The position numbers were made by a program, and so were the translations under genes. From Burkholderiaceae bacterium (lineage in GTDB: Bacteria; Pseudomonadota; Gammaproteobacteria; Burkholderiales; Burkholderiaceae_E), in assembly GCA_023954015.1 (NCBI GenBank), contig JAMLIS010000017.1, positions 1 through 59,831 on the forward strand: DNA of 59,831 bases. Direction: 5' to 3'. The notes below the pieces were generated by a model. That model worked only from the letters and a program-made list of their open reading frames with translations, did no database searches and was not told the origin of the DNA. Numbering within the stretch: the stretch's first letter is position 1; each line of letters opens with the position of its first letter. Below, in pieces: positions 1 to 9,800 of this stretch.

Positions 1-888
1 GACCTGCTGCCGCTCATCGTCGGCAGCGAGGGCATGCTCGCGGTGACGACCGAGGTCACGGTCAGGCTCGTGCCCAAGCCGCTGCTCGCGCGCTGCATCA
101 TGGCGAGCTTCGACGACATCCGCAACGCCGGCGACGCGGTGGCGGCGATCATCGCCGCCGGCATCATCCCGGCCGGGCTCGAGATGATGGACAAGCCGAT
201 GACGGCCGCGGTCGAGGACTTCGTGCACGCCGGCTACGACCTCGACGCCGCGGCGATCCTGCTGTGCGAGAGCGACGGCACGCCGGAGGAAGTGGAGGAG
301 GAGATCGGGCGCATGCAGGCGGTGCTGAGCGCTGCCGGCGCGACGCGGCTCGAAGTCAGCAAGGACGAGGCGCAGCGCCTGACCTTCTGGAGCGGGCGCA
401 AGAACGCCTTCCCGGCGTCGGGCCGCATCAGCCCCGACTACATGTGCATGGATTCGACGATCCCGAGGAAGCGCCTCGCCGACATCCTGCTCGCGATCCA
501 GCAGATGGAGGTCACCTACGGCCTGCGCTGCTGCAACGTGTTCCATGCCGGCGACGGCAACCTGCATCCGCTGATCCTGTTCGACGCCAACGATGCCGAC
601 GAGCTGCACCGCTGCGAGCTGTTCGGCGCCGACATCCTCGAGACGAGCGTGCGCATGGGCGGCACCGTCACCGGCGAGCACGGCGTCGGCGTCGAGAAGC
701 TCGGCTCGATGTGCGTGCAGTTCACACCCGAAGAGCGCGAGCAGATGTTCGCGCTGAAGCGCGCCTTCGATCCGAGTGAGCTGCTCAACCCGGGCAAGGT
801 CATCCCGACGCTGCAACGCTGCGCCGAGGGCGGCAAGATGACGGTGAAGAAGGGCCTGCTGCCGTTCCCGGAACTGGAGCGGTTCTAG
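1..888 (+). CDS. glcD: Glycolate oxidase subunit GlcD, C-terminal part (gene cut by window edge)
   Basis: This is the 3' part of an FAD-linked oxidase; the reading frame is open from base 1 and the true start lies before the window. The visible 295 residues cover the end of the FAD-binding PCMH domain (VGSEGMLAV at the left edge) and the whole C-terminal FAD-oxidase domain. Typical GlcD motifs are visible: a histidine-rich HAGDGNLHP stretch, GEHGVGVEKL, and the closing FDPSELLNPGKV. GlcD is the catalytic flavoprotein of the membrane-associated GlcDEF complex, which oxidises glycolate to glyoxylate. It is followed 31 bases later by glcE and then glcF, the usual order. A D-lactate dehydrogenase of the same family is the alternative, but the glcE/glcF neighbours make glycolate oxidase much more likely. 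Confidence 0.93.
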   Translation, partial: DLLPLIVGSEGMLAVTTEVTVRLVPKPLLARCIMASFDDIRNAGDAVAAIIAAGIIPAGLEMMDKPMTAAVEDFVHAGYDLDAAAILLCESDGTPEEVEEEIGRMQAVLSAAGATRLEVSKDEAQRLTFWSGRKNAFPASGRISPDYMCMDSTIPRKRLADILLAIQQMEVTYGLRCCNVFHAGDGNLHPLILFDANDADELHRCELFGADILETSVRMGGTVTGEHGVGVEKLGSMCVQFTPEEREQMFALKRAFDPSELLNPGKVIPTLQRCAEGGKMTVKKGLLPFPELERF

Positions 889-919
889 TGGCCTGTATCC
901 GTCGAGCAGATCACTGGGC

Positions 920-2095
920 ATGAGCGACGCTGCGCTGGAAGCGATCATCGAGCGCGTTCGGGCCGCGCGTGCCGACAAGCGCGCGCTCGACATCCGCGGC
1001 GGCGGCACCAAATCGTTCTACGGCGAAGTGCCGCGCGGCGAGCCGCTCGACGTGCGGCCGCTGGCCGGCATCAGCAGCTACGAGCCGAGCGAGCTCGTCG
1101 TCACCGTGCGCGCCGGCACGCCGCTTGCCGAACTCGAGGCGGCGCTCGCCGAGAAGGGCCAGTGCCTGCCGTTCGAGCCGCCGCACTTCGCGATCGATGC
1201 GCGCACCGGCGATGAAGCCGAAAGCGCCGAAAGCGCGCCGGCCGGCGCTCGCGCGAAAGATGGCGCGCTGGGCGACACCGCGGGCGGCACGGTGGGCGGC
1301 ATGGTCGCCGCCGGGCTGTCGGGGCCGGCGCGCGTGTCGGCCGGTGGCGTGCGCGACCACGTGCTGGGCGCGTCGCTGCTCAACGGCCGCGCCGAGTTGC
1401 TGAGCTTCGGCGGCCAGGTGATCAAGAACGTCGCCGGCTACGACGTCTCGCGCGTGCTCGCGGGATCGCTCGGCATCCTCGGCGTGATCTGCGAGGTGTC
1501 GCTCAAGGTCCTGCCGCGCGCGACGGCAACGCAGACCCTGCGCTTCGAGCTCGACGAGGCCGCAGCGCTGCAGCGCATCAACGAATGGGGCGGCCAGCCG
1601 CTGCCGATCGCCGCGAGCGCATGGTGGAGCGGCATGCTCGTCGTGCGCCTCGCGGGCGCCGCGGCGGCGGTGCACGCCGCGCGCGCGCGACTCGGCGGCG
1701 ACGCGATCGAGCCGGCCATGGCCGATGCCTTCTGGGCCGGGCTGCGCGACCACAGCGACGAGTTCTTCGCCACGGCGGCGGCCGCCGTCGCCAGCGGCGC
1801 GAGCCTGTGGCGGGTGTCGGTGCCGCAGACCGCGTTGGCACTCGGCCTCGCGGGCGACACGCTGATCGAATGGGGCGGCGCCCAGCGCTGGCTCACGAGC
1901 GTCGCCCCCGCGGCCCAGGTGCGCGACGTGGTGTCGCGCGCAGGCGGTCACGCGACGCTGTTCCGTGCGCGCGACAAGTCGGCCGGCGTGTTCGCACCGC
2001 TGTCGCCGCCGCTCGCGCGCATCCACCGCGAGCTCAAGCGCGCGTTCGATCCCGAAGGCGTCTTCAACCCCGGGCGCCTCTACCCCGACCTCTGA
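920..2095 (+). CDS. glcE: Glycolate oxidase FAD-binding subunit GlcE
   Basis: The 391-residue product is the second, shorter flavoprotein subunit of glycolate oxidase. The N-terminal half is a PCMH-type FAD-binding domain, with DIRGGGTKSFYG near residues 24-35 and a glycine-rich GGTVGGMVAAGLSGPAR stretch near residues 115-135. The last residues, FDPEGVFNPGRLYP, are the standard end of the family. It lacks most of the C-terminal oxidase domain present in GlcD, as expected for GlcE. It lies between glcD and glcF with short spacing, so the three are almost certainly one transcript. A small acidic and alanine-rich insertion around residues 95-115 (EAESAESAPAGARAKDG) looks like a flexible loop. 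Confidence 0.93.
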   Translation: MSDAALEAIIERVRAARADKRALDIRGGGTKSFYGEVPRGEPLDVRPLAGISSYEPSELVVTVRAGTPLAELEAALAEKGQCLPFEPPHFAIDARTGDEAESAESAPAGARAKDGALGDTAGGTVGGMVAAGLSGPARVSAGGVRDHVLGASLLNGRAELLSFGGQVIKNVAGYDVSRVLAGSLGILGVICEVSLKVLPRATATQTLRFELDEAAALQRINEWGGQPLPIAASAWWSGMLVVRLAGAAAAVHAARARLGGDAIEPAMADAFWAGLRDHSDEFFATAAAAVASGASLWRVSVPQTALALGLAGDTLIEWGGAQRWLTSVAPAAQVRDVVSRAGGHATLFRARDKSAGVFAPLSPPLARIHRELKRAFDPEGVFNPGRLYPDL

Positions 2096-2104
2096 GCGCG
2101 CACG

Positions 2105-3385
2105 ATGCAGACCGACCTCGCCCCGGAATTCAAAGGCACGCGCGACGGCGAGGCGGCCGAGGCGATCCTGCGCAAATGCGTGCACTGCGGCTTCTGCCTC
2201 GCGACCTGCCCGACGTATCTGCTGCTCGGCGACGAGCGCGACAGCCCGCGCGGGCGCATCTACCTGATGAAGCAGGTGGTCGAGGGTGCGACGCCGACGC
2301 TGTCCACGCTGCAGCACCTCGATCGCTGCCTCACCTGCCGCAACTGCGAGACGACGTGCCCGTCGGGCGTCGAGTACGGGCACCTGGTCGACGTCGGGCG
2401 CAAGCTGGTCGAGGCGCAGGTGCGCCGGCCGCTGCGCGAGCGGGTCGTGCGTGCGCTGCTGCGCGAAACGCTGACGCGACGCTGGCTGTTCGGCCCGGCG
2501 ATGCGTCTCGGGCAACGGGTGCGCCCGCTGCTGCCGGCGGTACTTCGCGACAAGGTTCCCGAACGGCGCGCGCCGGGTCCGTGGCCGTCGCGCGCGCACG
2601 CGCGCAAGGTGTTGCTGCTGAACGGATGCACGCAGCCGGCGATGCTGCCGTCGATCGACGCCGCGACCGCGCGCGTGCTCGATCGGCTCGGCGTCGAGGC
2701 GATCGTCGAGCGCCGCTCGGGCTGCTGCGGCGCGATCCGCCATCACCTGAACGACACCGAAGGCGCGCTCGCCCAGGCGCGGCGCAACATCGACGCATGG
2801 ATCCCTCATCTGGATGCGGGCGCCGAGATCGTGCTGGTCAACGCTTCGGGCTGCGGTGCGATGGTGAAGGAATACGCGCATCTGCTGCGCGCCGATCCGA
2901 CCTATGCCGACAAGGCGAAGCGTGTCGTCGAAGCGACCAGGGACCCGGCCGAGTGGCTGCCGGGAGAACTCGCCACGCAGGCCGATGCGATCCGCGAGCG
3001 GGTGCGCCGGGGCGCCGTTGCCTCGCGCCTCGCCTTCCATCCGCCGTGCACCCTGCAGCACGGCCAGCGCATCCGGGGCGTCGTCGAGAGCTGGCTCACA
3101 TCGGTCGGCGTCACGCCGCTGTACGTGCCCGATTCGCACCTGTGCTGCGGTTCGGCCGGAACCTATTCGGTGCTGCAGCCGGATCTGTCGCTGCAACTGC
3201 GGGCGAACAAGCTCGAGGCGTTGCATGCGGAAGCGCCGATGCAGGTGCTGTCGGCGAACATCGGTTGCATCGCGCACCTGCAGGCGGGAACGACGACGCC
3301 GGTGCGCCACTGGGTGGAGTGGGTGGACGAGGTGCTGGGCGCGCCAGGCGCGCGCGCCGAAGAAATCGGCACGCGCGCGAAATAA
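2105..3385 (+). CDS. glcF: Glycolate oxidase iron-sulfur subunit GlcF
   Basis: The 426-residue product carries two N-terminal 4Fe-4S motifs, CVHCGFCLATCP starting at Cys25 and CLTCRNCETTCP around residues 76-87. Two C-terminal cysteine-rich CCG domains follow, visible as RSGCCGAIRHH and HLCCGSAGTY. This is the classic GlcF layout. It passes electrons from the flavin subunits GlcD and GlcE towards the quinone pool at the inner membrane. It starts 9 bases after glcE. After its stop, 127 bases separate it from the minor pilin operon; that gap holds a perfect 12-base palindrome (GGCCGATCGGCC) but no clear terminator. Confidence 0.94.
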   Translation: MQTDLAPEFKGTRDGEAAEAILRKCVHCGFCLATCPTYLLLGDERDSPRGRIYLMKQVVEGATPTLSTLQHLDRCLTCRNCETTCPSGVEYGHLVDVGRKLVEAQVRRPLRERVVRALLRETLTRRWLFGPAMRLGQRVRPLLPAVLRDKVPERRAPGPWPSRAHARKVLLLNGCTQPAMLPSIDAATARVLDRLGVEAIVERRSGCCGAIRHHLNDTEGALAQARRNIDAWIPHLDAGAEIVLVNASGCGAMVKEYAHLLRADPTYADKAKRVVEATRDPAEWLPGELATQADAIRERVRRGAVASRLAFHPPCTLQHGQRIRGVVESWLTSVGVTPLYVPDSHLCCGSAGTYSVLQPDLSLQLRANKLEALHAEAPMQVLSANIGCIAHLQAGTTTPVRHWVEWVDEVLGAPGARAEEIGTRAK

Positions 3386-3512
3386 GCAGCCCCGCTTCCT
3401 CCGGGCGTCTTTCGTCGACCGCCCGCCGCCTTCCGTCGCGCCGGCCGATCGGCCGCGCGAACTCACCGATACATTGCTGCGCAGGTTCCGGACTGCCGTC
3501 GAGGGCTTGCGC

Positions 3513-3953
3513 ATGCCAACGAAGTCGCTGCGACCCGGCGTAATCCAGTCGGGCTTCACCCTGATCGAAGTGATGATCGTCGTGGCGATCGTCGCGATCC
3601 TCGCGTCGGTCGCCTATCCGAGCTACGTCGATTACCTGCGACGAGGCCGACTGCAGGAGGCGCCCGGTGCGCTGGGCGATTTCCGCGCGCGCATGGAGCA
3701 GTTCTACCAGGACAACCGCAGCTATGGTGCGGGAGGCGCCTGCGGCATTGCGGTTCCGGTCACCGACAGCTTCGGCTATGTCTGTGCGCTGACCAACGGG
3801 GGACAGGGCTACACCGCCACCGCCACCGGGACGAGCGCGCTGGTGGCCGGTTTCGGCTACTCGGTCGACGAAACCAACGCCCAGGTCACCACCTGCACAG
3901 GCTGCGAATGGGCCTTCGCGACGCAGAACGCGTGGATCACGCGACGGCCATGA
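3513..3953 (+). CDS. pilE: Type IV pilus minor pilin PilE-like
   Basis: The 146-residue product has a class III prepilin leader ending in SG, followed by FTLIEVMIVVAIVAILASVA. The glycine at -1, phenylalanine at +1 and glutamate at +5 are those recognised by the prepilin peptidase PilD. The C-terminal part has paired cysteines (GGACG and TTCTGCEW), as in the disulfide-bonded region of pilins. The ATG at 3513 was chosen because GAGGG lies 7 bases upstream and the leader is then a typical 14 residues; the frame stays open upstream inside glcF, but that extension has no pilin character. It heads the minor pilin operon and overlaps fimT through ATGA. It resembles PilE-type minor pilins more than a major pilin because it sits in the fimT-pilV-pilW-pilX-pilY1 cluster. 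Confidence 0.88.
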   Translation: MPTKSLRPGVIQSGFTLIEVMIVVAIVAILASVAYPSYVDYLRRGRLQEAPGALGDFRARMEQFYQDNRSYGAGGACGIAVPVTDSFGYVCALTNGGQGYTATATGTSALVAGFGYSVDETNAQVTTCTGCEWAFATQNAWITRRP

Positions 3954-4531
3954 GCGCCGGCGCGCGCCTGCGTGGTTTCACGCTCGTCGAGTTGCTCGTC
4001 GCCTTCGCGGTGCTCGGCCTGCTGGTGGTGTCGGCGCTGCCGAGCTATTCGGAGTTCCTCCGCAACGCGCAGATCCGCACCGTCGCGCAGTCGATCGAGA
4101 GCGGGCTGCAACTGGCGCGCGCCGAGGCGGTGCGGGCGAACGCGCAGGTGCAGTTCCGTCTGACCGGAACGCTCGCCGGCGGGGCGGTCAGCGGAGGCAG
4201 CGACTGGTCGGTGATGCGGGCGCTGAACGCGACGCCCGCCGTCTTCGATCAACCGGTGAGCACGCGCACCGAATCGAACGCATCGTCGGTCGCTCGGGTG
4301 GGCGTGTCCACGGCGAGCGGAGGCGCCGCCGCCGCGGCCGGCGCCGGCTTGCCCGCGTCGATCGTCTTCACCGGGCTGGGGCGCCTGAGTGCCGCCACCA
4401 CCGTGCGGCAGATCGACATCACCGGGCCGGCCGGCTCGCGTCGGCTCGCGGTGCAACTGACGGCCGGCGGCGACATCCGGATGTGCGATCCGGCGCTGGC
4501 GCGTGCAACCGATCCGCAGGGATGCTCATGA
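3950..4531 (+). CDS. fimT: GspH/FimT family minor pseudopilin
   Basis: The 193-residue product begins MSAGARLRG, followed by FTLVELLVAFAVLGLLVVSA, a class III prepilin signal with Gly-1, Phe+1 and Glu+5. The LQLARAEAVRANAQVQF stretch after the membrane helix is characteristic of the GspH/FimT family. The start at 3950 overlaps the stop of the preceding pilin in an ATGA arrangement, which supports this start over an in-frame ATG 42 bases upstream. FimT/FimU proteins are thought to be part of the priming complex at the tip of the pilus, together with PilV, PilW, PilX and PilY1. The same order of genes follows here. The two cysteines near the end probably form a disulfide in the periplasm. Confidence 0.86.
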   Translation: MSAGARLRGFTLVELLVAFAVLGLLVVSALPSYSEFLRNAQIRTVAQSIESGLQLARAEAVRANAQVQFRLTGTLAGGAVSGGSDWSVMRALNATPAVFDQPVSTRTESNASSVARVGVSTASGGAAAAAGAGLPASIVFTGLGRLSAATTVRQIDITGPAGSRRLAVQLTAGGDIRMCDPALARATDPQGCS

Positions 4532-5010
4532 GCGCCGCGTACCGATCCGGCGCGAGAAAGGGCCGCGACGCGCAGTCGGGCGCGATGCTGCTCGAAGCGC
4601 TGATCGCAATGCTGCTGTTCTCGATCGCGATCCTCGGCCTGGCCGGACTGCAGGCGCGCGGCATCGAGGTGGTGCGCGACGCTGAATACCGGGCGCAGGC
4701 GAGCCACTTCGCGAACCAGATCGTCGGACACATGTGGGCCGATCGCTTCAACGTGCCGTTGTATGCGTTGAATTCCGGTGCGGGCGTCGCGTGCACCGCC
4801 GGGGCGAACGCATCGCTGAATCCGGTCGTCGCAGACTGGTTGAACGGGTTGAGCGGCGCGGGCGTCGCCGGCGCGCTTCCGGGCGCGGCGAACCTGCAGC
4901 AGCAGATCGAGGTGGCGCCCGGCAACGTCGTCACCGTCACCGTCTGCTGGCAGGCGCCGCAGGACGCCGCGCCGCATGCGTTCACGTTGACGGCGCAGGT
5001 CCAGGGCTGA
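4528..5010 (+). CDS. pilV: Type IV pilus modification / minor pilin PilV
   Basis: The 160-residue product has a short basic leader followed by SGAMLLEALIAMLLFSIAILG. The position after the cleavage glycine is Ala rather than Phe, which is common in PilV. Glu+5 is retained. The start at 4528 overlaps the stop of fimT as ATGA, with GCAGGG just upstream; an in-frame ATG 45 bases earlier lies inside fimT and would give an over-long leader. It belongs to the minor pilin tip complex with PilW and PilX. The C-terminal region is glycine/alanine rich and contains two cysteines. Confidence 0.85.
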   Translation: MSAAYRSGARKGRDAQSGAMLLEALIAMLLFSIAILGLAGLQARGIEVVRDAEYRAQASHFANQIVGHMWADRFNVPLYALNSGAGVACTAGANASLNPVVADWLNGLSGAGVAGALPGAANLQQQIEVAPGNVVTVTVCWQAPQDAAPHAFTLTAQVQG

Positions 5011-5015
5011 AGATC

Positions 5016-6158
5016 GTGCGGACGCTTCCCGCTTCCCGGCAGCACGGCTTCGGCCTGGTCGAGTTGATGGTCGGGATGGTGATCGGGCTCGTCGTGAGCG
5101 CGGTCATCTACCAGGTGATCTCCACGTTCGAAGGCGTGAAGCGCAGCACGACGAGCGCGGCGGGCGCGCAGATCGACGCCGCGTTCGGCCTGTCGGCCAT
5201 CGAGCGCGACGTACGCGCCGCCGGCTGGGGGATGCCGAGCGCCGACATCATCCGCTGCAACGCATACCAGACATACCACGACGACGGGACCGCTTTCGGA
5301 CCGGTCCCAGGCTTTCCGCAGACACCGCTGCGCATCATCGACGGCGGCAATGCGGCGGGCGCCTCCGACACAATCACGGTCCTGTGGGCGAGTTCCGTCC
5401 GGGCGAACGTCGCCAACCTGTTGCTGCAGAACGTACAGACCAATCCGCCCGCCACGCCGATGGCGGAGCTGCAGCCGACCAGCGCCGTGGAGGTCTCGGG
5501 CATCGGCGGCTTCGCCTGGCTGACCGACGATTCCGGCGTCTGCACGCTCGTTCGAGTCACCGATTCCGTGGTGAACGCGGTCGTGCCGACGACCGTCGTG
5601 CTGTCGCACGCGCCGGCCACCGGCACGGCGGCGATGCCGAACTACAACGCGACCGGCGCGTATATGTCCGGCCAGGGCTGGCACACGAACTACAACCAGA
5701 ATCCGCGGCTTTACGACCTCGGCGCGCTCACGCAGCGGATCTATCGCGTCTCGAACGGAACGCTGCAATCGCAGGACTGGTTCAGTTCGTCCGCGCTGAT
5801 CGACGTCGCGACCAACGTCGTCGCGCTGAAGGCGCGTTACGGCGTCAGTGACGCCGGCGGACAGAACGTCACCGCATGGGTGCGCGCGGTGAACGGAGCG
5901 TCGGGCAATTGGGCGACGCCGTCGCTGGCGGACTTCAAGCGCATCAAGGCGATCCGGCTCGCGGTCGTCGTGCGCAGCCCGCTTCGCGAGCGCCCGGGTG
6001 CAGGCGGAGTCTGCGCGGTCACGACGACCCCGCCGGCCACCTGGCCGGGCGGTCCGGCAATCGACCTGAGCAACGACCCCGATTGGCAGTGCTACCGCTA
6101 TCGCGTGTTCGAGACGGTCGTGCCACTGCGCAACGTGCTTTGGGCGAACCTGACATGA
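5016..6158 (+). CDS. pilW: Type IV pilus assembly protein PilW
   Basis: The 380-residue product has the prepilin signature HGFGLVELMVGMVIGLVVSA, with Gly-1, Phe+1 and Glu+5. This is followed by a long periplasmic domain typical of PilW, including ATERD-like IERDVRAAGWG. No ATG is available at a sensible position. GTG at 5016 is the best start: AGGG ends 9 bases upstream, it follows the pilV stop by 5 bases, and it gives an 11-residue leader. A CTG at 5007 overlapping the pilV stop is the alternative. It is the largest minor pilin of the cluster, and its end overlaps pilX as ATGA. Confidence 0.86.
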   Translation: MRTLPASRQHGFGLVELMVGMVIGLVVSAVIYQVISTFEGVKRSTTSAAGAQIDAAFGLSAIERDVRAAGWGMPSADIIRCNAYQTYHDDGTAFGPVPGFPQTPLRIIDGGNAAGASDTITVLWASSVRANVANLLLQNVQTNPPATPMAELQPTSAVEVSGIGGFAWLTDDSGVCTLVRVTDSVVNAVVPTTVVLSHAPATGTAAMPNYNATGAYMSGQGWHTNYNQNPRLYDLGALTQRIYRVSNGTLQSQDWFSSSALIDVATNVVALKARYGVSDAGGQNVTAWVRAVNGASGNWATPSLADFKRIKAIRLAVVVRSPLRERPGAGGVCAVTTTPPATWPGGPAIDLSNDPDWQCYRYRVFETVVPLRNVLWANLT

Positions 6159-6865
6159 ACGCGCGCCGATCCGGGGTCCGCGCTCGCGCGCATCCGCGCG
6201 GGATCGTTTCTCCTGCGCACCCGCGCGGGATCGTTTCTCCTGCGCACCAGCGCGGGATCGTCCTCTTCGTCGCGCTGATCGCGATGGTCGTGCTCGGTCT
6301 GGCCGCGGCTGCGCTGATCCGTTCGAGCGACACGTCGGCGGTGATCGCCGGCAATCTCGCCTTCAAGGATGGCGCGACGCATGCCGCCGACACCGGCGTG
6401 GAGCGCGCGTTCGTCGCGCTGCCGGCGCTGGCGGCCGGCGACGTCGACGTGCCGAACCGCTATTTCCGACTGATACAGCCGGTGGACGCGCGCGGCGTCC
6501 CGACCAGCGTCGTCTGGGCGAACGTGCCGTGCTACGACGTCGCCGGCGGCGCGATTCCGATCAGTTGCGCCGACGGTTCGAGCTACCGCGTGCAGTACGT
6601 GATCGAGCGGCTCTGCCGACAGGCTCCGGTTCCTGCGGAGCCGGTCACCACGCTGACCGGCAAATGCGTCGCGGGCCAGCCGTTCTCCGTGTCGGGCAAC
6701 GTCGGCAACGATCGGGACAGCCACACCCCGTCGGGCGGTTACGGCGTACCTCCGGTCACCGGTACGCTGCCGCCGACCATCCACTATCGCGTGACGGTGC
6801 GCGTGCAGGGTCCGCGCAACACGGCCAGCCTCGTGCAGGCCACGATCGAACTGCCCTACATCTGA
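6155..6865 (+). CDS. pilX: Type IV pilus assembly protein PilX with expanded leader
   Basis: The 236-residue product has the PilX pattern: a basic N-terminus, then QRGIVLFVALIAMVVLGLAA, then a periplasmic domain with AADTGVERA (PilX_N) and several cysteines. It starts in an ATGA overlap with the pilW stop. The odd feature is the leader. A 27-base unit is tandemly repeated at 6188-6214 and 6215-6241 with a partial third copy at 6242-6261. This makes the peptide AHPRGIVSP occur twice before the real AHQRGIV that joins the membrane helix. The leader is therefore about 33 residues instead of the usual 6 to 15, with three RGIV cleavage-like sites. Whether a downstream start is used instead cannot be decided from the sequence. 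Confidence 0.86.
   Translation: MNARRSGVRARAHPRGIVSPAHPRGIVSPAHQRGIVLFVALIAMVVLGLAAAALIRSSDTSAVIAGNLAFKDGATHAADTGVERAFVALPALAAGDVDVPNRYFRLIQPVDARGVPTSVVWANVPCYDVAGGAIPISCADGSSYRVQYVIERLCRQAPVPAEPVTTLTGKCVAGQPFSVSGNVGNDRDSHTPSGGYGVPPVTGTLPPTIHYRVTVRVQGPRNTASLVQATIELPYI
6188..6261 (+). repeat. 27-bp in-frame tandem repeat in the pilX leader
   Basis: Two complete 27-base units (6188-6214 and 6215-6241) differ at a single position, and a third, partial unit runs to 6261. The unit length is a multiple of three, so copy-number change would add or remove nine leader residues without changing the frame. It encodes AHPRGIVSP. Confidence 0.95.
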
Positions 6866-6880
6866 GACGGAGATCTCGCG

Positions 6881-9800
6881 ATGCAGCCGTCCTGCCGTTT
6901 GCGCACCCGGATTCTTGCCGCCACCATCGTCGTCTCCCATCTGCTGCAGCCCCTCGTCGCGGCGGCCGCGTCGACCGATCTCACGGACGTGCCGCTGGCA
7001 GTGCAGACCGGGGCGCAGCCGAACATCCTGTTCGTGCTCGACAACTCGGGCAGCATGCAATGGGCAACGATCACCGGCAAGGATGCGAAGAGCGAATACA
7101 GCTCGACGAGAGCCAGCGCCGGCTACTACTCGCCCACCTACAACCGGATGTACTACAACCCGGCGATTCGATACGTGCCGGCCGTGCAGTACGACTCGAA
7201 CAGTCCGAACGGTACGTCGTCGATGGGCAACAGCCCGATCAACGCCGCGCGCATCGACGCCTTTCCCACGAGTGGCGGGACGACGGCGACGATCGACGTC
7301 GCACAGCGTTGCTGGAACTCGGCAGCCTGGATGACGTTGCCGCTCTATGCGCCCGCTACCTTTGCCCCCGATACCTCGCGTTGCGCGAGCTCGCCTTCGC
7401 CGTCGGAACCGGTCGAGTACGCGCGCTACGCCTTCTACTTCAAGTGGAAGGGTACGGGCACGGAGAACGGTTCCGGACAGAACGCGTACACCTACTACGA
7501 TCGAGTCGACATTCTCGCCTCCAATGCGCCGTTTCCGAAGGCGCCCGGTCGCACGGACTGCGCCGGAACCGACTGCACTTATGCCGAGGAGATCCAGAAC
7601 TTCGCGAACTGGTTCAGCTATTACCGCACGCGAATCCAGACCGTGAAGACGACGCTCGGCCTGGCTTTTTCCGTGCTCAACGACAAGTCGCGGGTCGGGC
7701 TGATGACGATCAACGATGGAAAGAACAACTTCGTAGAGCTCGATACGTTCGACGCGTCACAGAAACAAGCGTGGTACCAGAAGCTCTATGCGGTCGATCC
7801 GAGCGGTGGGACGCCGCTGGTCAAGGCGTTGTACGACGCAGGCGAATATCTGCGAGACAGCAGGATCTACAACAAGAAGCGGGACGACCCGATTCCGCTG
7901 GCCTGCACGCAGAACTACACGATTCTGTCGACCGACGGGTACTGGAACGGCGGCCTGCCGAACGTCGAGGACTGGGACACCACGGTTCCTGCACTTCCCG
8001 CTCCGGTGTATACCGACCCCGACAACGGCACTCCGGTCAACGATCCCTATGCAGGTGCGCCGCTGGTTCCCGGACAGCCGTTTCCCGCGCCGTTCTACGA
8101 TTCGTTCGGACAGGACAAGACGCTTGCCGACGTCGCGATGAAGTACTGGATCACCGACTTGCGGCCGAATTCGGCCGGCAAGGTCACCGCGAACCGGTTC
8201 GATCCCGCGACCTGGCAGCACATGACGACCTACACCGTCGGACTCGGTGCACCCGGCAGCGCGACTGCCGCACCCACCGGATCGTCGGGGTGGCCTAACG
8301 CGGTCGTGGCCGACACCGAAACGGCAATCGACGATCTCTGGCACGCGGCATTGAACGGTCACGGCCAGTACTTCAGCACCGGCGATCCGCTGATCCTGCA
8401 GAACGCCCTGTCGTCGATCCTCAACGACATCCTGAACCGCACCGCCGCCGCAGCCGCCGTTGCGGTGAGCAACCCGAACGTGCGCTCGGGCGACAACACC
8501 GCCTTTGCGTCGAACTACAACTCGGGCGCCTGGTACGGCGACCTGGAAGCGTATTCGATCGACCTGCATACCGGGCAACTCAGCGCGACGCCGGTGTGGT
8601 CGTCGCAAGCGGCGCTCGATGCCAAGCCGTACGCCGATCGCAGGATCGGCTCGTTCTCGGGCAGTGCGGGGGTGGCCTTCGCCACCGGCGCGGGTGGCCT
8701 CGACGGCGCGCAACTGGCTCGCCTGAACTCGCCGACGACTCCGCCGGGACCTGGTGACCATGCGTCGGTGATCGCCTACCTTCGCGGCGATCGCTCGAAG
8801 GAAGGAGACGGCAGCGATTCGACGCGGCCGTACCGGCCGCGCGTGCACGTGCTGGGCGACATCGTCGACGCCGAGGCGGCGTACGTGACACCGCCGCGCG
8901 GCGGCTACTCCGACACCGGCTATGCGGCGTTCAAGAGCGGAGCCGCAAGCGCGCGCGCGAAGATCGTCTACCAGGGAGCGAACGACGGAATGCTGCACGC
9001 GTTCGACGCGAACACCGGCGGCGAATTGTGGGCCTACGTTCCGGGTCTGCTGCTCGAGACGAACCTGTCGGCGACCGAGACGTCGACGAGTGCGCTGGTG
9101 GGACTGACGCAGCAGCCGCTTCATTACCAGCACCGCTATTTCGTCAACGGCACGCCGATCTCCGGCGACGTCGACCTGAGCAACACGTCGGCCAACCAGC
9201 CGACGCCGCCTGCGCCCGATTGGGCGACGGTGCTGGTCGGCAGCCTGGGCAAGGGCGGTCGCGGCTACTACGCGCTGAACGTCACCGATCCCGCCGTTGC
9301 ATCCGATGCCGACGTCGGCGCGAAGGTGATGTGGGAGTTTCCGAACGCGGGCACGCCGGCAGCGGTGCGGCGAAACATCGGCTTCAGCTACGGCACGCCG
9401 GTGCTGGTGAAGACGCGCGCGGCTGGATGGGTTGCGCTGGTCACTTCGGGTTACAACAACGGCGCCGACACCGGCGGCGACGGCCAGGGGCACCTGTGGG
9501 TGCTCGACGTGCGCACCGGCGCCGTGCTCGCCGACCTCTCCACCGGGCAGGGCAGCAGTCCCACGCCGAGCGGCCTCGCGCGCATCAGTGCTTTCGTCAC
9601 GAACCCGGGGATCGACGACACCGTCGAAGCCGTATACGGAGGCGACCTGCTGGGCAACGTATGGCGCTTCGACCTTTCCGATGCGGCGATCGGGAACTGG
9701 AGCGTGAAGCTGCTCGCAACGCTCGTCGACAAGAACAACGGCAATCGCCAGCCCGTCACGATGGCACCCGAGCTCGGCATCGTCGACGGAAAGCGCATGG

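Noticed and set aside
3430..3512. Sigma-54 promoter before the minor pilins
   Set aside because: A TTGCT occurs near 3474, but there is no GG at the required distance upstream.
911..3559. Long open frame (882 codons) on the minus strand across glcE and glcF
   Set aside because: It is antisense to two well-supported genes and is an Arg/Ala/His-rich by-product of high GC. No family motif is seen. The same applies to other long antisense frames, such as those at 27383-32884, 35075-37549 and 37781-41401.
8783..8791. RGD integrin-binding site in PilY1
   Set aside because: The triplet is part of a LRGDRS motif that is general in the PilY1 family, so it is not by itself evidence for host-cell binding.
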